Shown one piece after another: positions 1 through 6,745 of a stretch of DNA of 6,745 nt. A program made the position numbers and the translations under genes. The DNA is from Bacteroidales bacterium UBA1197 (lineage in GTDB: Bacteria; Bacteroidota; Bacteroidia; Bacteroidales; UBA932). The notes beneath the pieces were generated by a model, which was not told where the DNA came from, did not search any database, and worked only from the letters and a program-made list of their open reading frames with translations. The first letter of the stretch is position 1, and every line of letters starts with the position of its first letter. The DNA is taken from positions 19,262-26,006 of the forward strand of contig DBYB01000005.1 of the NCBI GenBank assembly GCA_002309995.1, written 5' to 3'.

Positions 1-153
1 GGCGAGATGAAGGTCGCCTTCGCCCTCTATCCCGTATCTATGAAGCAACTGCTCGACATTGCCGACAGCGGCCAGATTATGCCTCCCAAGACAACCTGGT
101 TCGAGCCCAAACTGCGCTCCGGTCTTGCAATACACAGTTTAGCTGAAGACTGA
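1..153 (+). CDS. DUF1015 family protein, C-terminal 50 residues (5' truncated by window edge)
   Basis: An open frame enters at base 1 and ends at TGA 151-153. It encodes 50 residues containing MPPKTTWFEPKLRSG followed by LAIHSL. I recognise this PPKxTWFEPKLRSG tail as the conserved C-terminus of DUF1015 proteins, a soluble family of about 400 residues with no established biochemical function. In Bacteroidetes, members of this family often follow serC and serA (phosphoserine aminotransferase and phosphoglycerate dehydrogenase), so serine-synthesis genes may lie just upstream; that is inference from family knowledge and cannot be seen here. The stop codon overlaps the recQ start by one base, which suggests the two are co-transcribed. 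No frameshift or early stop is visible. The family call is fairly secure despite the short fragment; no role is proposed. Confidence 0.85.
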   Translation, partial: GEMKVAFALYPVSMKQLLDIADSGQIMPPKTTWFEPKLRSGLAIHSLAED

Positions 154-155
154 TG
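151..155 (+). other. TGATG stop/start overlap, DUF1015 gene to recQ
   Basis: The TGA stop (151-153) and the recQ ATG (153-155) share one base. No convincing Shine-Dalgarno sequence lies in the preceding 20 bases. RecQ therefore probably depends on ribosomes arriving from the upstream gene, or on the SD-independent initiation common in Bacteroidetes. The overlap is seen directly; coupling is inferred. Confidence 0.75.
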
Positions 156-2378
156 ACTATCGACTCCGCCACCATACACAGCACGCTGAAGAGTTTCTTC
201 GGGTACGACACCTTCAAGGGCGACCAGGAAAGGGTAATCCGTCACCTTGTGGGCGGCGGCGACGCATTCGTGCTTATGCCGACCGGCGGCGGCAAGTCGT
301 TGTGCTACCAGTTGCCGGCCCTCCTTATGGAAGGTACGGCCATAGTCATCTCCCCGCTCATCGCCCTTATGAAGAACCAGGTGGATCTTCTAAGGGGTTT
401 CGAGGCGGGCACAAACGCCGGCAGCATCGCCCACTTCCTCAATTCGTCGCTCAGCAGGGTGCAGATAGAGGAGGTGCGGGCAGATTTGCTTGCCGGCAAG
501 ACCAAAATCCTGTACGTGGCGCCGGAGTCGCTCACCAAAGAGGAGAACGTCGCCCTGCTGCGGGAGGTCAAGATATCATTCTACGCCGTGGACGAGGCCC
601 ACTGCATATCCGAATGGGGGCACGATTTCCGGCCTGAGTATCGCCGTATCCGGGCGCTGGTGGACGAGATAGGCCGCCTGCCTATCATCGCGCTCACGGC
701 AACCGCCACACCCAAGGTGCAGAGCGACATCCTCAAGAACCTCGGCATCCAGAAGGCCGCCGTGTTCAAGTCTTCCTTCAACCGTCCCAACCTGTATTAC
801 GAGGTGCGCGACAAGCAGGACGTGGAGAAGGATATGATAAGGTTCATCAAGCAGAATCCAGGCAAGTCCGGCATCGTTTATTGCCTCAGCCGCAAGAAGG
901 TGGAGGAAATAGCCCAGCTGCTGTGCATCAACGGCATCAAGGCGCGTCCTTACCACGCAGGCCTGGACGCCAGGACCAGGGCGGAGAACCAGGACGCCTT
1001 CCTGTCCGAGGAGATTAACGTCATCGTTGCAACCATCGCTTTCGGAATGGGTATCGACAAGCCCGACGTGCGCTTCGTTATTCATTACGATATACCCAAG
1101 AGCATCGAGAGCTACTACCAGGAGACCGGCCGCGCGGGCCGCGACGGCAAGGAGGGCCGCTGCATCGACTACTACAGCTACAAGGACATCCAGAAGCTGG
1201 AGAAATTTATGCAGGGCAAGCCGGTGTCCGAGCAGGAGATAAGCCGGCAGTTGCTGGGCGAGGTGGTCGCTTACGCCGAGTCCAACCAGTGCCGCAGGAA
1301 GCTGCTGCTCAATTACTTCGGCGAGGATTACCCGGAAGATAACTGCGGCTCCTGCGACAACTGCGTAGCCCCCAAGCCCCTCTTCGACGGCAGGGAGCAG
1401 ATGAAGCTGGTGATATCACTTATCGAGGCCCTTCCCGAGCATTTCAAGATAGAACATCTGGCCAACATCCTTATTGGCAATCCCACAGCGATGGTCAAGT
1501 CGTACAAGCACGACGACCTTCCGTTCTTCGGCAAGGGCAAAGACCATAGCGACAAGTTCTGGTGCACGGTAATCCACCAGGGGCTCATCCTGCATCTGCT
1601 GGAGAAGGAAATCGAGAGTTACGGTCTCATTTGCGTGACCGACAAGGGCCGGGAGTTCATGGCTCATCCTTACGAGCTCAAGATGGTGGAAGACAGGGTG
1701 TTCTCCGGCAGCGGCGACGCAGACGACGAGGAAGACGAGGAGACTGCGGCCGCCAACGCTGCAATGAAGGGCGGCGGAGGAGCCGGCGACCCGATTCTGC
1801 TTGCCATGCTCAAGGACCTCCGTAAGGACGTTGCCCGCAAGCTCAAGCTCCAGCCCTGGATTATCTTCGGCGACCCTGCCCTGGACGATATGTCCATCCT
1901 GTATCCTATAACAATAGAGGAGCTCAAGGGTTGCCAGGGAGTGGGTGAGGGCAAGGCCCGCAAGTTCGGCGCCGAGTTCGTGGACCTCATACGCAAGTAT
2001 GTGGAGGAGAATGAGATAACCCGGCCCGACGACTTTGTTGTAAAGTCAGCCCCCAGCAAATCGGCCAATAAGATATTCATCATCCAGAGCATAGACAAGT
2101 GTATGTCGCTGGAGGATATAGCCGACGCCAGGGGCCTGGAAATGGATGAACTGATGACCGAAATCGAGGCCATCGTATCCACCGGCACATCCCTGAACCT
2201 CAATTACTATATCAAGGAGAACCTCGACGAAGATATCGTGGACGAGATCTACGAATACTTCAAGGAAGAGGCGGCCTCCGATTCGCTGCAGGATGCGCTT
2301 GCGGCCCTCGAAGGTGAGTATGATGAACTTGAGATACGCCTCGTACGTATCAAGTTCCTGTGTGAGATAGCTTCGTGA
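153..2378 (+). CDS. recQ: ATP-dependent DNA helicase RecQ (3'-5', superfamily 2)
   Basis: A 741-residue cytoplasmic helicase expected to unwind forked, gapped and recombination-intermediate DNA in the 3'-5' direction. All helicase motifs are present: motif 0 near FKGDQERVI (21-29, Q25), Walker A MPTGGGKS (42-49, K48), DEAH (147-150) followed by the aromatic-rich loop CISEWGHDFRPEY (151-163), LTATA (181-185), motif IV around 238-251, motif V ATIAFGMGIDKPDVRF (293-308) and motif VI QETGRAGRDG (323-332, arginine finger region). The RecQ zinc site has C380, C398, C401 and C404. A winged-helix region (about 410-510), an acidic linker (DADDEEDEE, 522-530) and an HRDC-like domain (about 546-622) follow. 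Residues about 636-735 form an extra helical domain of the HTH_40 type, typical of Bacteroidetes RecQ and making it longer than the roughly 610-residue E. coli protein. The ATG at 153 fits the family N-terminus and overlaps the upstream stop. The end overlaps dnaG by four bases. No key residue is missing. Confidence 0.97.
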   Translation: MTIDSATIHSTLKSFFGYDTFKGDQERVIRHLVGGGDAFVLMPTGGGKSLCYQLPALLMEGTAIVISPLIALMKNQVDLLRGFEAGTNAGSIAHFLNSSLSRVQIEEVRADLLAGKTKILYVAPESLTKEENVALLREVKISFYAVDEAHCISEWGHDFRPEYRRIRALVDEIGRLPIIALTATATPKVQSDILKNLGIQKAAVFKSSFNRPNLYYEVRDKQDVEKDMIRFIKQNPGKSGIVYCLSRKKVEEIAQLLCINGIKARPYHAGLDARTRAENQDAFLSEEINVIVATIAFGMGIDKPDVRFVIHYDIPKSIESYYQETGRAGRDGKEGRCIDYYSYKDIQKLEKFMQGKPVSEQEISRQLLGEVVAYAESNQCRRKLLLNYFGEDYPEDNCGSCDNCVAPKPLFDGREQMKLVISLIEALPEHFKIEHLANILIGNPTAMVKSYKHDDLPFFGKGKDHSDKFWCTVIHQGLILHLLEKEIESYGLICVTDKGREFMAHPYELKMVEDRVFSGSGDADDEEDEETAAANAAMKGGGGAGDPILLAMLKDLRKDVARKLKLQPWIIFGDPALDDMSILYPITIEELKGCQGVGEGKARKFGAEFVDLIRKYVEENEITRPDDFVVKSAPSKSANKIFIIQSIDKCMSLEDIADARGLEMDELMTEIEAIVSTGTSLNLNYYIKENLDEDIVDEIYEYFKEEAASDSLQDALAALEGEYDELEIRLVRIKFLCEIAS
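2375..2378 (+). other. GTGA stop/start overlap, recQ to dnaG; decides a GTG start
   Basis: The recQ stop TGA (2376-2378) lies within GTGA, whose GTG (2375-2377) starts dnaG. GTG is preferred because the product then begins MIPQETVNLILDTARIEDVV, matching the family's N-terminal helix; any later start would cut into it. No Shine-Dalgarno sequence is evident upstream, so initiation probably relies on termination-reinitiation. The non-ATG start may help keep primase output low, which is speculation. Confidence 0.8.
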
Positions 2379-4471
2379 TACCCCAGGAGACAGTTAACCT
2401 TATACTCGATACTGCCAGGATAGAGGATGTGGTCGGGGATTTCGTGACGCTCAAGCGCCGCGGGGCCAATTATGTGGCCTGCTGCCCCTTCCACAACGAG
2501 AAAACCCCTTCTTTCTATGTGTCGCCCGCCAAGGGCATCTACAAGTGCTTCGGCTGCGGCAAGTCCGGCTCGGCAGTAGGATTCGTGATGGAGCACGAAC
2601 ACAGCTCCTACGTTGAGGCCCTGCGCTACCTGGCAGCCAAGTACAAGATAGACATAGTTGAGGAGGAGGAATCGGCGGAGGAGATTGCCCGCCGGCAGCG
2701 CCGCGAGAGCCTGCTGCTGGTGAGCGAGTTCGCGCAGAAGTTCTTTGCCAAGCAGCTCGAGACCCCCGAGGGGCGCGCCGTCGGCTATCAGTACCTCCGC
2801 AAGAGGGGATTGGAAGATGCCACCATCGCCCGTTTCGGGCTCGGATGGGCCCCGTCCGGCAAGACCGCCCTCATCGATGCGGCAATTGCTGCCGGCTACA
2901 AGATGGAATACATACTGGCCGCCGGCCTGGCGGTGCAGCGGGAAGACGGCAGCGTGGCCGACAAGTTCCGCGAGCGGGTGATGTTCCCCATCCACTCCGT
3001 GAGCGGACGCGTACTTGCTTTCAGCGGCCGCACGCTCCACGCCGACAATCCTGCAAAGTATGTAAATTCCCCTGAGACCGAGATTTACATCAAGAGCCGC
3101 AATCTCCTGGGCATATGGTTCGCCAAGAGCGAAATCGCCCGCAGCGGCAAGTGCATACTGGTTGAGGGCAATCTGGATATGGTCACTATGCACCAGTTGG
3201 GAATCACCAACGTGGTGGCCTCCTGCGGCACCTCTCTCACGGTGGAGCAGATACGCCTGATGCACAAGTTCACGGAGAACGTCACCATTATGTACGACGG
3301 CGACTCCGCAGGCATCCACGCGGCCCTGCGCGGCATCAACCTGGTGCTGGCGGAGGGGCTGAACGTCAAGATAGTGCTGCTGCCGGAGGGGGAGGATCCC
3401 GATTCCTTCTGCCGCAAGCACACGCTGGAAGAGGTGCAGGAGCACATCGCCGCAGGTGAGCGTGACTTTATCGAGTTCAAGTGCGACCTGCTGCTCTCCG
3501 AGGCCGGCAACGACCCGCTCAAGCGTGCCGAACTCATCAACGACATCGCAGATACGATAGCCGAGATTCCGGACCCCGTCAAGCGTTCGGTTTACGTTGA
3601 CACGGTATCGCTCCGCTTCAGCATCGAGTCTGGAATCCTCTTCCAGCGCATCTCGGGCGTCCGCCGCAAGAAGACCGAAGACGCCGCTCGCGAGCGTCAG
3701 CGTTCCGCCCGGGCTACTGCCGATTCTGCCGGATACCCCGGTCCCCCTGTCTATGGCAGCGACCCCTATGTCACCCAGGGCGACCCATCTTTCAATCCGA
3801 ACGACCCCTATATCACCCGGGGCGACCCATCTTTCAACCCGAACGACCCCTCTGTCATCCTGAGCGAAGCGAAGGATCTCGCAGCCCCCGTCACGTTCTT
3901 CGAGAACAAGACCCTCGCGCCGGCGGAGCGGGACCTGCTCTACTTCCTGATGCGCTACGGCACGGAGAAGCTGGAGTTCGAGAGCGATTCGCCGTATTAT
4001 ACGGGCGATGAGGACGAGAAGCCGACGGTTGCCGACTTTATCCGGGAATCCCTGGAAGCCGACGGCAGCTGCTTTGTGAACAGTCAGTACAAGTTGCTGT
4101 ACGACAATTATATGCGTCTGTATGACGATAGTCTCGACCAGCAGGCCATCGTGCGCTCGATGCTCGACTGCGAAGACCGCGCGCTTGCCAACCTGGCCGC
4201 GTCGTTCTGTACGGAGAAGTATCAGCTTACGGTGGGAGCCTTCGAGGCCGCTCTCACCACAACCTCCAGCTTCCTGGTGACCGGTGTGCCCAAGGCCATT
4301 ATGGTCTATGCGGAGCGCCGCGTACAGGACCGTCTGGACACCCTCCGCCGCGCCCTCGCCACCGCCGGACAGGATGAACAGTTGTCTATGATGCAGGAAA
4401 TGCTTAAATTGCAGGCCGCCCAGCGCCGTATAAGGAAGATAATAGGGCGGGAGAAAACAGATAAGTTATGA
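2375..4471 (+). CDS. dnaG: DNA primase DnaG
   Basis: A 698-residue replicative primase that makes RNA primers for Okazaki fragments and acts with the replicative helicase DnaB. The N-terminal CHC2 zinc ribbon has ligands C37, H40, C58 and C61 (CCPFHNEKTPSF, then CFGCG). The central RNA-polymerase-like core includes RVMFPIHSVSGRVLAFSGRT (201-220) and KYVNSPET (228-235). The TOPRIM catalytic centre has VEGNLD (263-268, E264 and D268) and the metal-binding YDGDSAG (307-313, D308 and D310). The region from about 510 to 698 is the helical C-terminal part expected to bind DnaB. Between core and C-terminus, about 430-510, is a low-complexity linker made partly of repeats (residues 463-502). At 698 residues it is longer than E. 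coli DnaG (581). It starts with GTG inside the recQ stop and ends overlapping metG by four bases, unlike the classic rpsU-dnaG-rpoD operon of Proteobacteria. The catalytic residues are intact, so it should be functional. Confidence 0.97.
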   Translation: MIPQETVNLILDTARIEDVVGDFVTLKRRGANYVACCPFHNEKTPSFYVSPAKGIYKCFGCGKSGSAVGFVMEHEHSSYVEALRYLAAKYKIDIVEEEESAEEIARRQRRESLLLVSEFAQKFFAKQLETPEGRAVGYQYLRKRGLEDATIARFGLGWAPSGKTALIDAAIAAGYKMEYILAAGLAVQREDGSVADKFRERVMFPIHSVSGRVLAFSGRTLHADNPAKYVNSPETEIYIKSRNLLGIWFAKSEIARSGKCILVEGNLDMVTMHQLGITNVVASCGTSLTVEQIRLMHKFTENVTIMYDGDSAGIHAALRGINLVLAEGLNVKIVLLPEGEDPDSFCRKHTLEEVQEHIAAGERDFIEFKCDLLLSEAGNDPLKRAELINDIADTIAEIPDPVKRSVYVDTVSLRFSIESGILFQRISGVRRKKTEDAARERQRSARATADSAGYPGPPVYGSDPYVTQGDPSFNPNDPYITRGDPSFNPNDPSVILSEAKDLAAPVTFFENKTLAPAERDLLYFLMRYGTEKLEFESDSPYYTGDEDEKPTVADFIRESLEADGSCFVNSQYKLLYDNYMRLYDDSLDQQAIVRSMLDCEDRALANLAASFCTEKYQLTVGAFEAALTTTSSFLVTGVPKAIMVYAERRVQDRLDTLRRALATAGQDEQLSMMQEMLKLQAAQRRIRKIIGREKTDKL
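3761..3844 (+). repeat. Two tandem 42-bp direct repeats within dnaG
   Basis: Unit 1 (3761-3802) and unit 2 (3803-3844) are adjacent and identical at 39 of 42 positions. The differences are at 3770/3812 (G/A), 3777/3819 (A/G) and 3796/3838 (T/C), all transitions. Each unit encodes 14 residues in frame, DPYVTQGDPSFNPN and DPYITRGDPSFNPN (DnaG 463-490). The 42-bp length keeps the frame whatever the copy number. A partial third unit follows at 3845, and a more doubtful degenerate copy may precede at about 3741-3761. The segment lies in the predicted flexible linker, where length change should be tolerated. Confidence 0.93.
3845..3880 (+). repeat. Dispersed-repeat core (VILSEAKDL type) embedded in frame in dnaG
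   Basis: This stretch contains CCTGAGCGAAGCGAAGGATC (3859-3878), preceded by GTCAT, and encodes DPSVILSEAKDL (DnaG 491-502). I recognise it from memory as the core of a repeat scattered between genes in many Bacteroidetes and some other genomes, whose chance translations appear in databases as VILSEAKDL, HPERSEGS and SFRAQRR peptides. The core carries a short inverted repeat, ATCCT (3857-3861) and AGGAT (3873-3877). Its first 22 bases match the first 22 of tandem unit 1 at 18 positions, so it doubles as a diverged third unit. The sequence and frame are seen directly; dispersed-repeat identity is recall and would need a genome-wide count. Confidence 0.75.
4468..4471 (+). other. ATGA stop/start overlap, dnaG to metG
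   Basis: The metG ATG (4468-4470) and the dnaG TGA (4469-4471) overlap in ATGA. The purine-rich GGGAG ending at 4453 lies 14 bases before the ATG, too far for a standard Shine-Dalgarno site. Coupled reinitiation is the likelier route, although MetG is needed in larger amounts than primase and an internal promoter cannot be excluded. Confidence 0.75.
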
Positions 4472-6645
4472 TAGATAAGAAGAGAACACTTGTAACCTGC
4501 GCACTGCCGTACGCTAACGGCCCCGTGCACATCGGCCATCTTGCGGGCGTTTACGTGCCCGCCGACATATATGTCCGCTACCTCCGTATGAGGGGTCGCG
4601 ACGTGCTGTACGTCTGCGGTTCCGACGAGCACGGCGTGCCCATCACCATCAAGGCCCGCCAGCAGGGATGCAGCCCGCAGGACATCGTGGACCAGTATCA
4701 CAAAATAATAAAAGACTCCTTCACCGGCCTCGGAATCAACTTCGACATCTACGGCCGCACCTCGTCCAAGGTGCACGCAGAGGGCGCGTCGGAGTTCTTC
4801 CGCAAACTCTACGACGAGGGCAAGTTCGTCACCCGCGAGAGCGAGCAGTACTACGACCCCGAGGCAAAGCAGTTCCTGGCTGACCGCTACATCGTGGGCA
4901 CCTGCCCCAAGTGCGGCAACCCCGGCGCATATGGCGACCAGTGCGAGAAATGCGGCAGCACGCTGAGCCCGGAAGAGCTTATCGACCCGCATTCCAAACT
5001 CAGCGGCGCCACGCCGGTGAAGAAGAAAACCACCCACTGGTACCTGCCGCTTCAGGATTATGAGGCCTGGCTGCGTGAGTGGATACTCGAGGGCCACAAG
5101 GAGTGGCGCACCAACGTTTACGGCCAGGTGAAGAGCTGGCTGGACGGCGGTCTGCAGCCCCGTGCCGTCACGCGCGACCTCGACTGGGGCGTGCCGGTTC
5201 CCGTTGAGGGTGCCGAGGGCAAGGTGCTGTATGTATGGTTCGATGCGCCCATCGGTTATATTTCCAATACGAAGGAACTGCTGCCGCAGAGTTGGGAGCA
5301 GTGGTGGAAGTCGGAAGACAGCAGGCTGGTGCACTTCATCGGCAAGGATAACATAGTGTTCCACTGCATCGTGTTCCCGTCAATGCTGAAGGCCTATGGC
5401 GACGGCTATGTGCTGCCTGAGAACGTTCCCGCCAACGAGTTCCTCAACCTCGAGGGCGACAAGATATCCACTTCCCGCGGCTGGGCCGTATGGGCTCACG
5501 AGTACCTGAAGGATTTCCCCGGAAAAGAGGATGTGATGCGCTACGTGCTCACCGCAAACGCTCCACAGACTGCCGACAACGACTTCAGCTGGAAGGACTT
5601 CCAGACCCGCAACAACAGCGAGCTGGTGGCCATATTCGGCAACTTCGTCAACCGCGCCGTAGTGCTGACGCACAAATACTTCGGAGGCAAGGTGCCGGCC
5701 TGCGGACAGCTGCAGCCGGTAGATAAGGAACTCCTGTCCGAGATTCCCGCCCTTAAGGCTTCTATGGAGAAGAATCTGGAGGATTACCGCTTCCGCGAGG
5801 CACTCAAGGACGCTATGGGCATAGCCCGTGCCGGTAACAAGTACATTTCCGACACCGAGCCCTGGAAGACAGCCAAGACTGATATGGAGCGTACGGCCAC
5901 AGTGCTGAACCTTTCGCTGCAGGTCTGTGCCGACCTGGCCATTGCATTCGAGCCGTTTACTCCCTTTGCTGCCGAGCGCCTGCGCAAGATGCTGGGAGTC
6001 ACGCTGTTTGCCGGCTCCGACCACCGCGTTGGCGAGGCTGTCACCGTAAATACCTACAAGGAGGGCGAGGCTTGTGCACTGCACACCGTAAGCGGGCCCG
6101 TGCCTGCTGCCGCCCCCGGCGAGGTGCGTCTGGACTGGGAGATACTCGGCCGTCCGCAGCTGCTGCCCGTCGGCCACGTGATAGGGGAGCCGGAGCTTCT
6201 CTTCGCCAAGATCGAAGACGACGTAATCGACGCCCAGATCGCCCGCCTGCAGGCCATCAAGGCCGAAATTGAGGCCCGTGCTGCCGCCGAGGCTGCAAAG
6301 CAGGTCGCTCCGCAGAAGGCAGAGTGCAGTTTCGAGGACTTCGAGAAGATGGACATACGCACGGCAACTGTTCTCGAGGCCGAGCGCGTACCCAAGACCG
6401 ACAAGTTGCTCAAACTGACCATCGACACCGGTATCGACCGCCGCGTCATCGTTTCCGGAATTGCCGGGTTCTATTCTCCTGAGGATATGGTTGGCAAGCA
6501 GATTTGCATCCTCGCCAACCTCAAGCCCCGCGTCATTCGCGGCATCGAGAGCCACGGCATGATCCTCATGGCCAAGCAGGGCGACGGCACCATGCGCTTC
6601 ATCACCCCCCAGGAAGCCCTCTCCAACGGCGCCCAGGTAGGGTAA
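4468..6645 (+). CDS. metG: Methionine--tRNA ligase (MetRS) with fused C-terminal tRNA-binding domain
   Basis: A 725-residue class I aminoacyl-tRNA synthetase that charges initiator and elongator tRNA-Met with methionine using ATP. The HIGH signature is at 21-24 (PVHIGHLAG) and the KMSKS loop appears as KISTS (332-336), a variant I recall as usual in Bacteroidetes. The connective-peptide zinc knuckle has C146, C149, C159 and C162, the single-zinc E. coli-like form. WFDAPIGYIS (257-266), HFIGKDNIVFHC (289-300) and NEFLNLEGDK (323-332) line the active-site region. The anticodon-binding helical domain runs from about 370 to 580 and includes NFVNRA (392-397) and EPWK (464-467). A charged, alanine-rich linker (about 585-618) leads to a Trbp111/EMAPII-like OB-fold domain (about 622-725; FEDFEKMDIRTATV onward), which in relatives dimerises and strengthens tRNA binding. 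About 35-40 extra residues sit near 514-553. It is the last gene before the terminator. Confidence 0.97.
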   Translation: MIDKKRTLVTCALPYANGPVHIGHLAGVYVPADIYVRYLRMRGRDVLYVCGSDEHGVPITIKARQQGCSPQDIVDQYHKIIKDSFTGLGINFDIYGRTSSKVHAEGASEFFRKLYDEGKFVTRESEQYYDPEAKQFLADRYIVGTCPKCGNPGAYGDQCEKCGSTLSPEELIDPHSKLSGATPVKKKTTHWYLPLQDYEAWLREWILEGHKEWRTNVYGQVKSWLDGGLQPRAVTRDLDWGVPVPVEGAEGKVLYVWFDAPIGYISNTKELLPQSWEQWWKSEDSRLVHFIGKDNIVFHCIVFPSMLKAYGDGYVLPENVPANEFLNLEGDKISTSRGWAVWAHEYLKDFPGKEDVMRYVLTANAPQTADNDFSWKDFQTRNNSELVAIFGNFVNRAVVLTHKYFGGKVPACGQLQPVDKELLSEIPALKASMEKNLEDYRFREALKDAMGIARAGNKYISDTEPWKTAKTDMERTATVLNLSLQVCADLAIAFEPFTPFAAERLRKMLGVTLFAGSDHRVGEAVTVNTYKEGEACALHTVSGPVPAAAPGEVRLDWEILGRPQLLPVGHVIGEPELLFAKIEDDVIDAQIARLQAIKAEIEARAAAEAAKQVAPQKAECSFEDFEKMDIRTATVLEAERVPKTDKLLKLTIDTGIDRRVIVSGIAGFYSPEDMVGKQICILANLKPRVIRGIESHGMILMAKQGDGTMRFITPQEALSNGAQVG

Positions 6646-6671
6646 GGGGCTTTTCCGTAGCTTCTTGTGCT

Positions 6672-6713
6672 AGCGAAACGGACGGGAGGCCTCTCCCGTC
6701 CGTTTCGCTTTTT
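6672..6713 (+). terminator. Strong intrinsic (rho-independent) terminator after metG
   Basis: A perfect 17-bp stem, AGCGAAACGGACGGGAG (6672-6688) with its complement at 6693-6709, closes a four-base loop GCCT. The stem runs into TTTTT (6709-6713). It begins 27 bases after the metG stop and should end the operon transcript. The reverse strand lacks a T-run on the other side (the flank reads AGCACAAG), so it looks one-directional. The remaining bases, 6714-6745, show no gene or site I can support. Confidence 0.93.
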
Positions 6714-6745
6714 GCTTCCGCCCTCCAGATGCCCCTTTCCGCCGC

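Noticed and set aside
2030..2080. Possible Bacteroidetes -33/-7 promoter inside recQ (TTTG near 2034) that might drive dnaG
   Set aside because: No TAnnTTTG-like element occurs at the right spacing downstream, and a TTTG alone is expected by chance.
2249..3445. Long open frame on the minus strand (398 codons) opposite the recQ end and dnaG start
   Set aside because: It lies entirely opposite well-supported genes, its translation resembles no family I recognise, and long antisense frames are expected in GC-rich coding DNA with biased third positions.
3857..3877. The ATCCT/AGGAT inverted repeat in the dispersed core as a transcription terminator or attenuator
   Set aside because: The stem is only 5 bp with an 11-base loop and no T-run, and it lies in the middle of a coding region.
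3761..3880. CRISPR-like array in the repeat cluster
   Set aside because: The units are directly adjacent with no unique spacers, lie in frame within dnaG and number only two to three.
4306..5364. Minus-strand open frame of 352 codons across the dnaG/metG junction
   Set aside because: It is opposite the conserved dnaG C-terminus and the MetG catalytic domain. It shows no recognisable motif and is a codon-bias shadow.
5380..6555. Minus-strand open frame of 391 codons opposite metG
   Set aside because: Same reason: it mirrors the MetG coding frame and has no independent support.
6672..6713. The terminator hairpin (AGCGAAACGG) as another copy of the AGCGAAGCGAAGG dispersed repeat
   Set aside because: Only the short AGCGAA is shared. 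The perfect 17-bp stem with a T-run is explained fully as a terminator.

Overview
The window is a compact run of four same-strand genes from what looks like a GC-rich member of the Bacteroidales. The assignment rests on three things seen in the proteins: a RecQ with the C-terminal helical extension usual in Bacteroidetes RecQ, a methionyl-tRNA synthetase with the Bacteroidetes-like KISTSR loop and fused tRNA-binding domain, and a DUF1015 tail. Start codons also lack clear Shine-Dalgarno sequences, as is common in that phylum. The genus cannot be fixed from this sequence; a Rikenellaceae-like or uncultured gut Bacteroidales lineage is a guess.

Layout: positions 1-153 are the last 50 codons of a DUF1015 protein. 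recQ (153-2378, DNA helicase), dnaG (2375-4471, primase) and metG (4468-6645, methionyl-tRNA synthetase) follow. Each gene overlaps the one before by 1 or 4 bases, so all four are very probably co-transcribed and translationally coupled. A strong hairpin terminator with a T-run (6672-6713) closes the unit. The last 32 bases (6714-6745) hold nothing I can assign. No promoter was recognised; transcription presumably starts upstream of the window. No gap between genes exceeds 300 bases.

Functionally this is housekeeping DNA: RecQ unwinds forked and damaged DNA, DnaG primes lagging-strand synthesis, and MetG charges tRNA-Met for initiation and elongation. I do not see a new defence, mobile or biosynthetic system here.

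The most unusual element is inside dnaG. The linker between the primase catalytic core and the C-terminal helicase-binding region contains two 42-bp direct repeats, then a stretch reading CCTGAGCGAAGCGAAGGATC. I recognise that stretch as the core of a dispersed repeat usually found between genes in Bacteroidetes and some other phyla. Here it lies in frame and encodes VILSEAKDL, so a repeat element seems to have been turned into protein linker in an essential gene.
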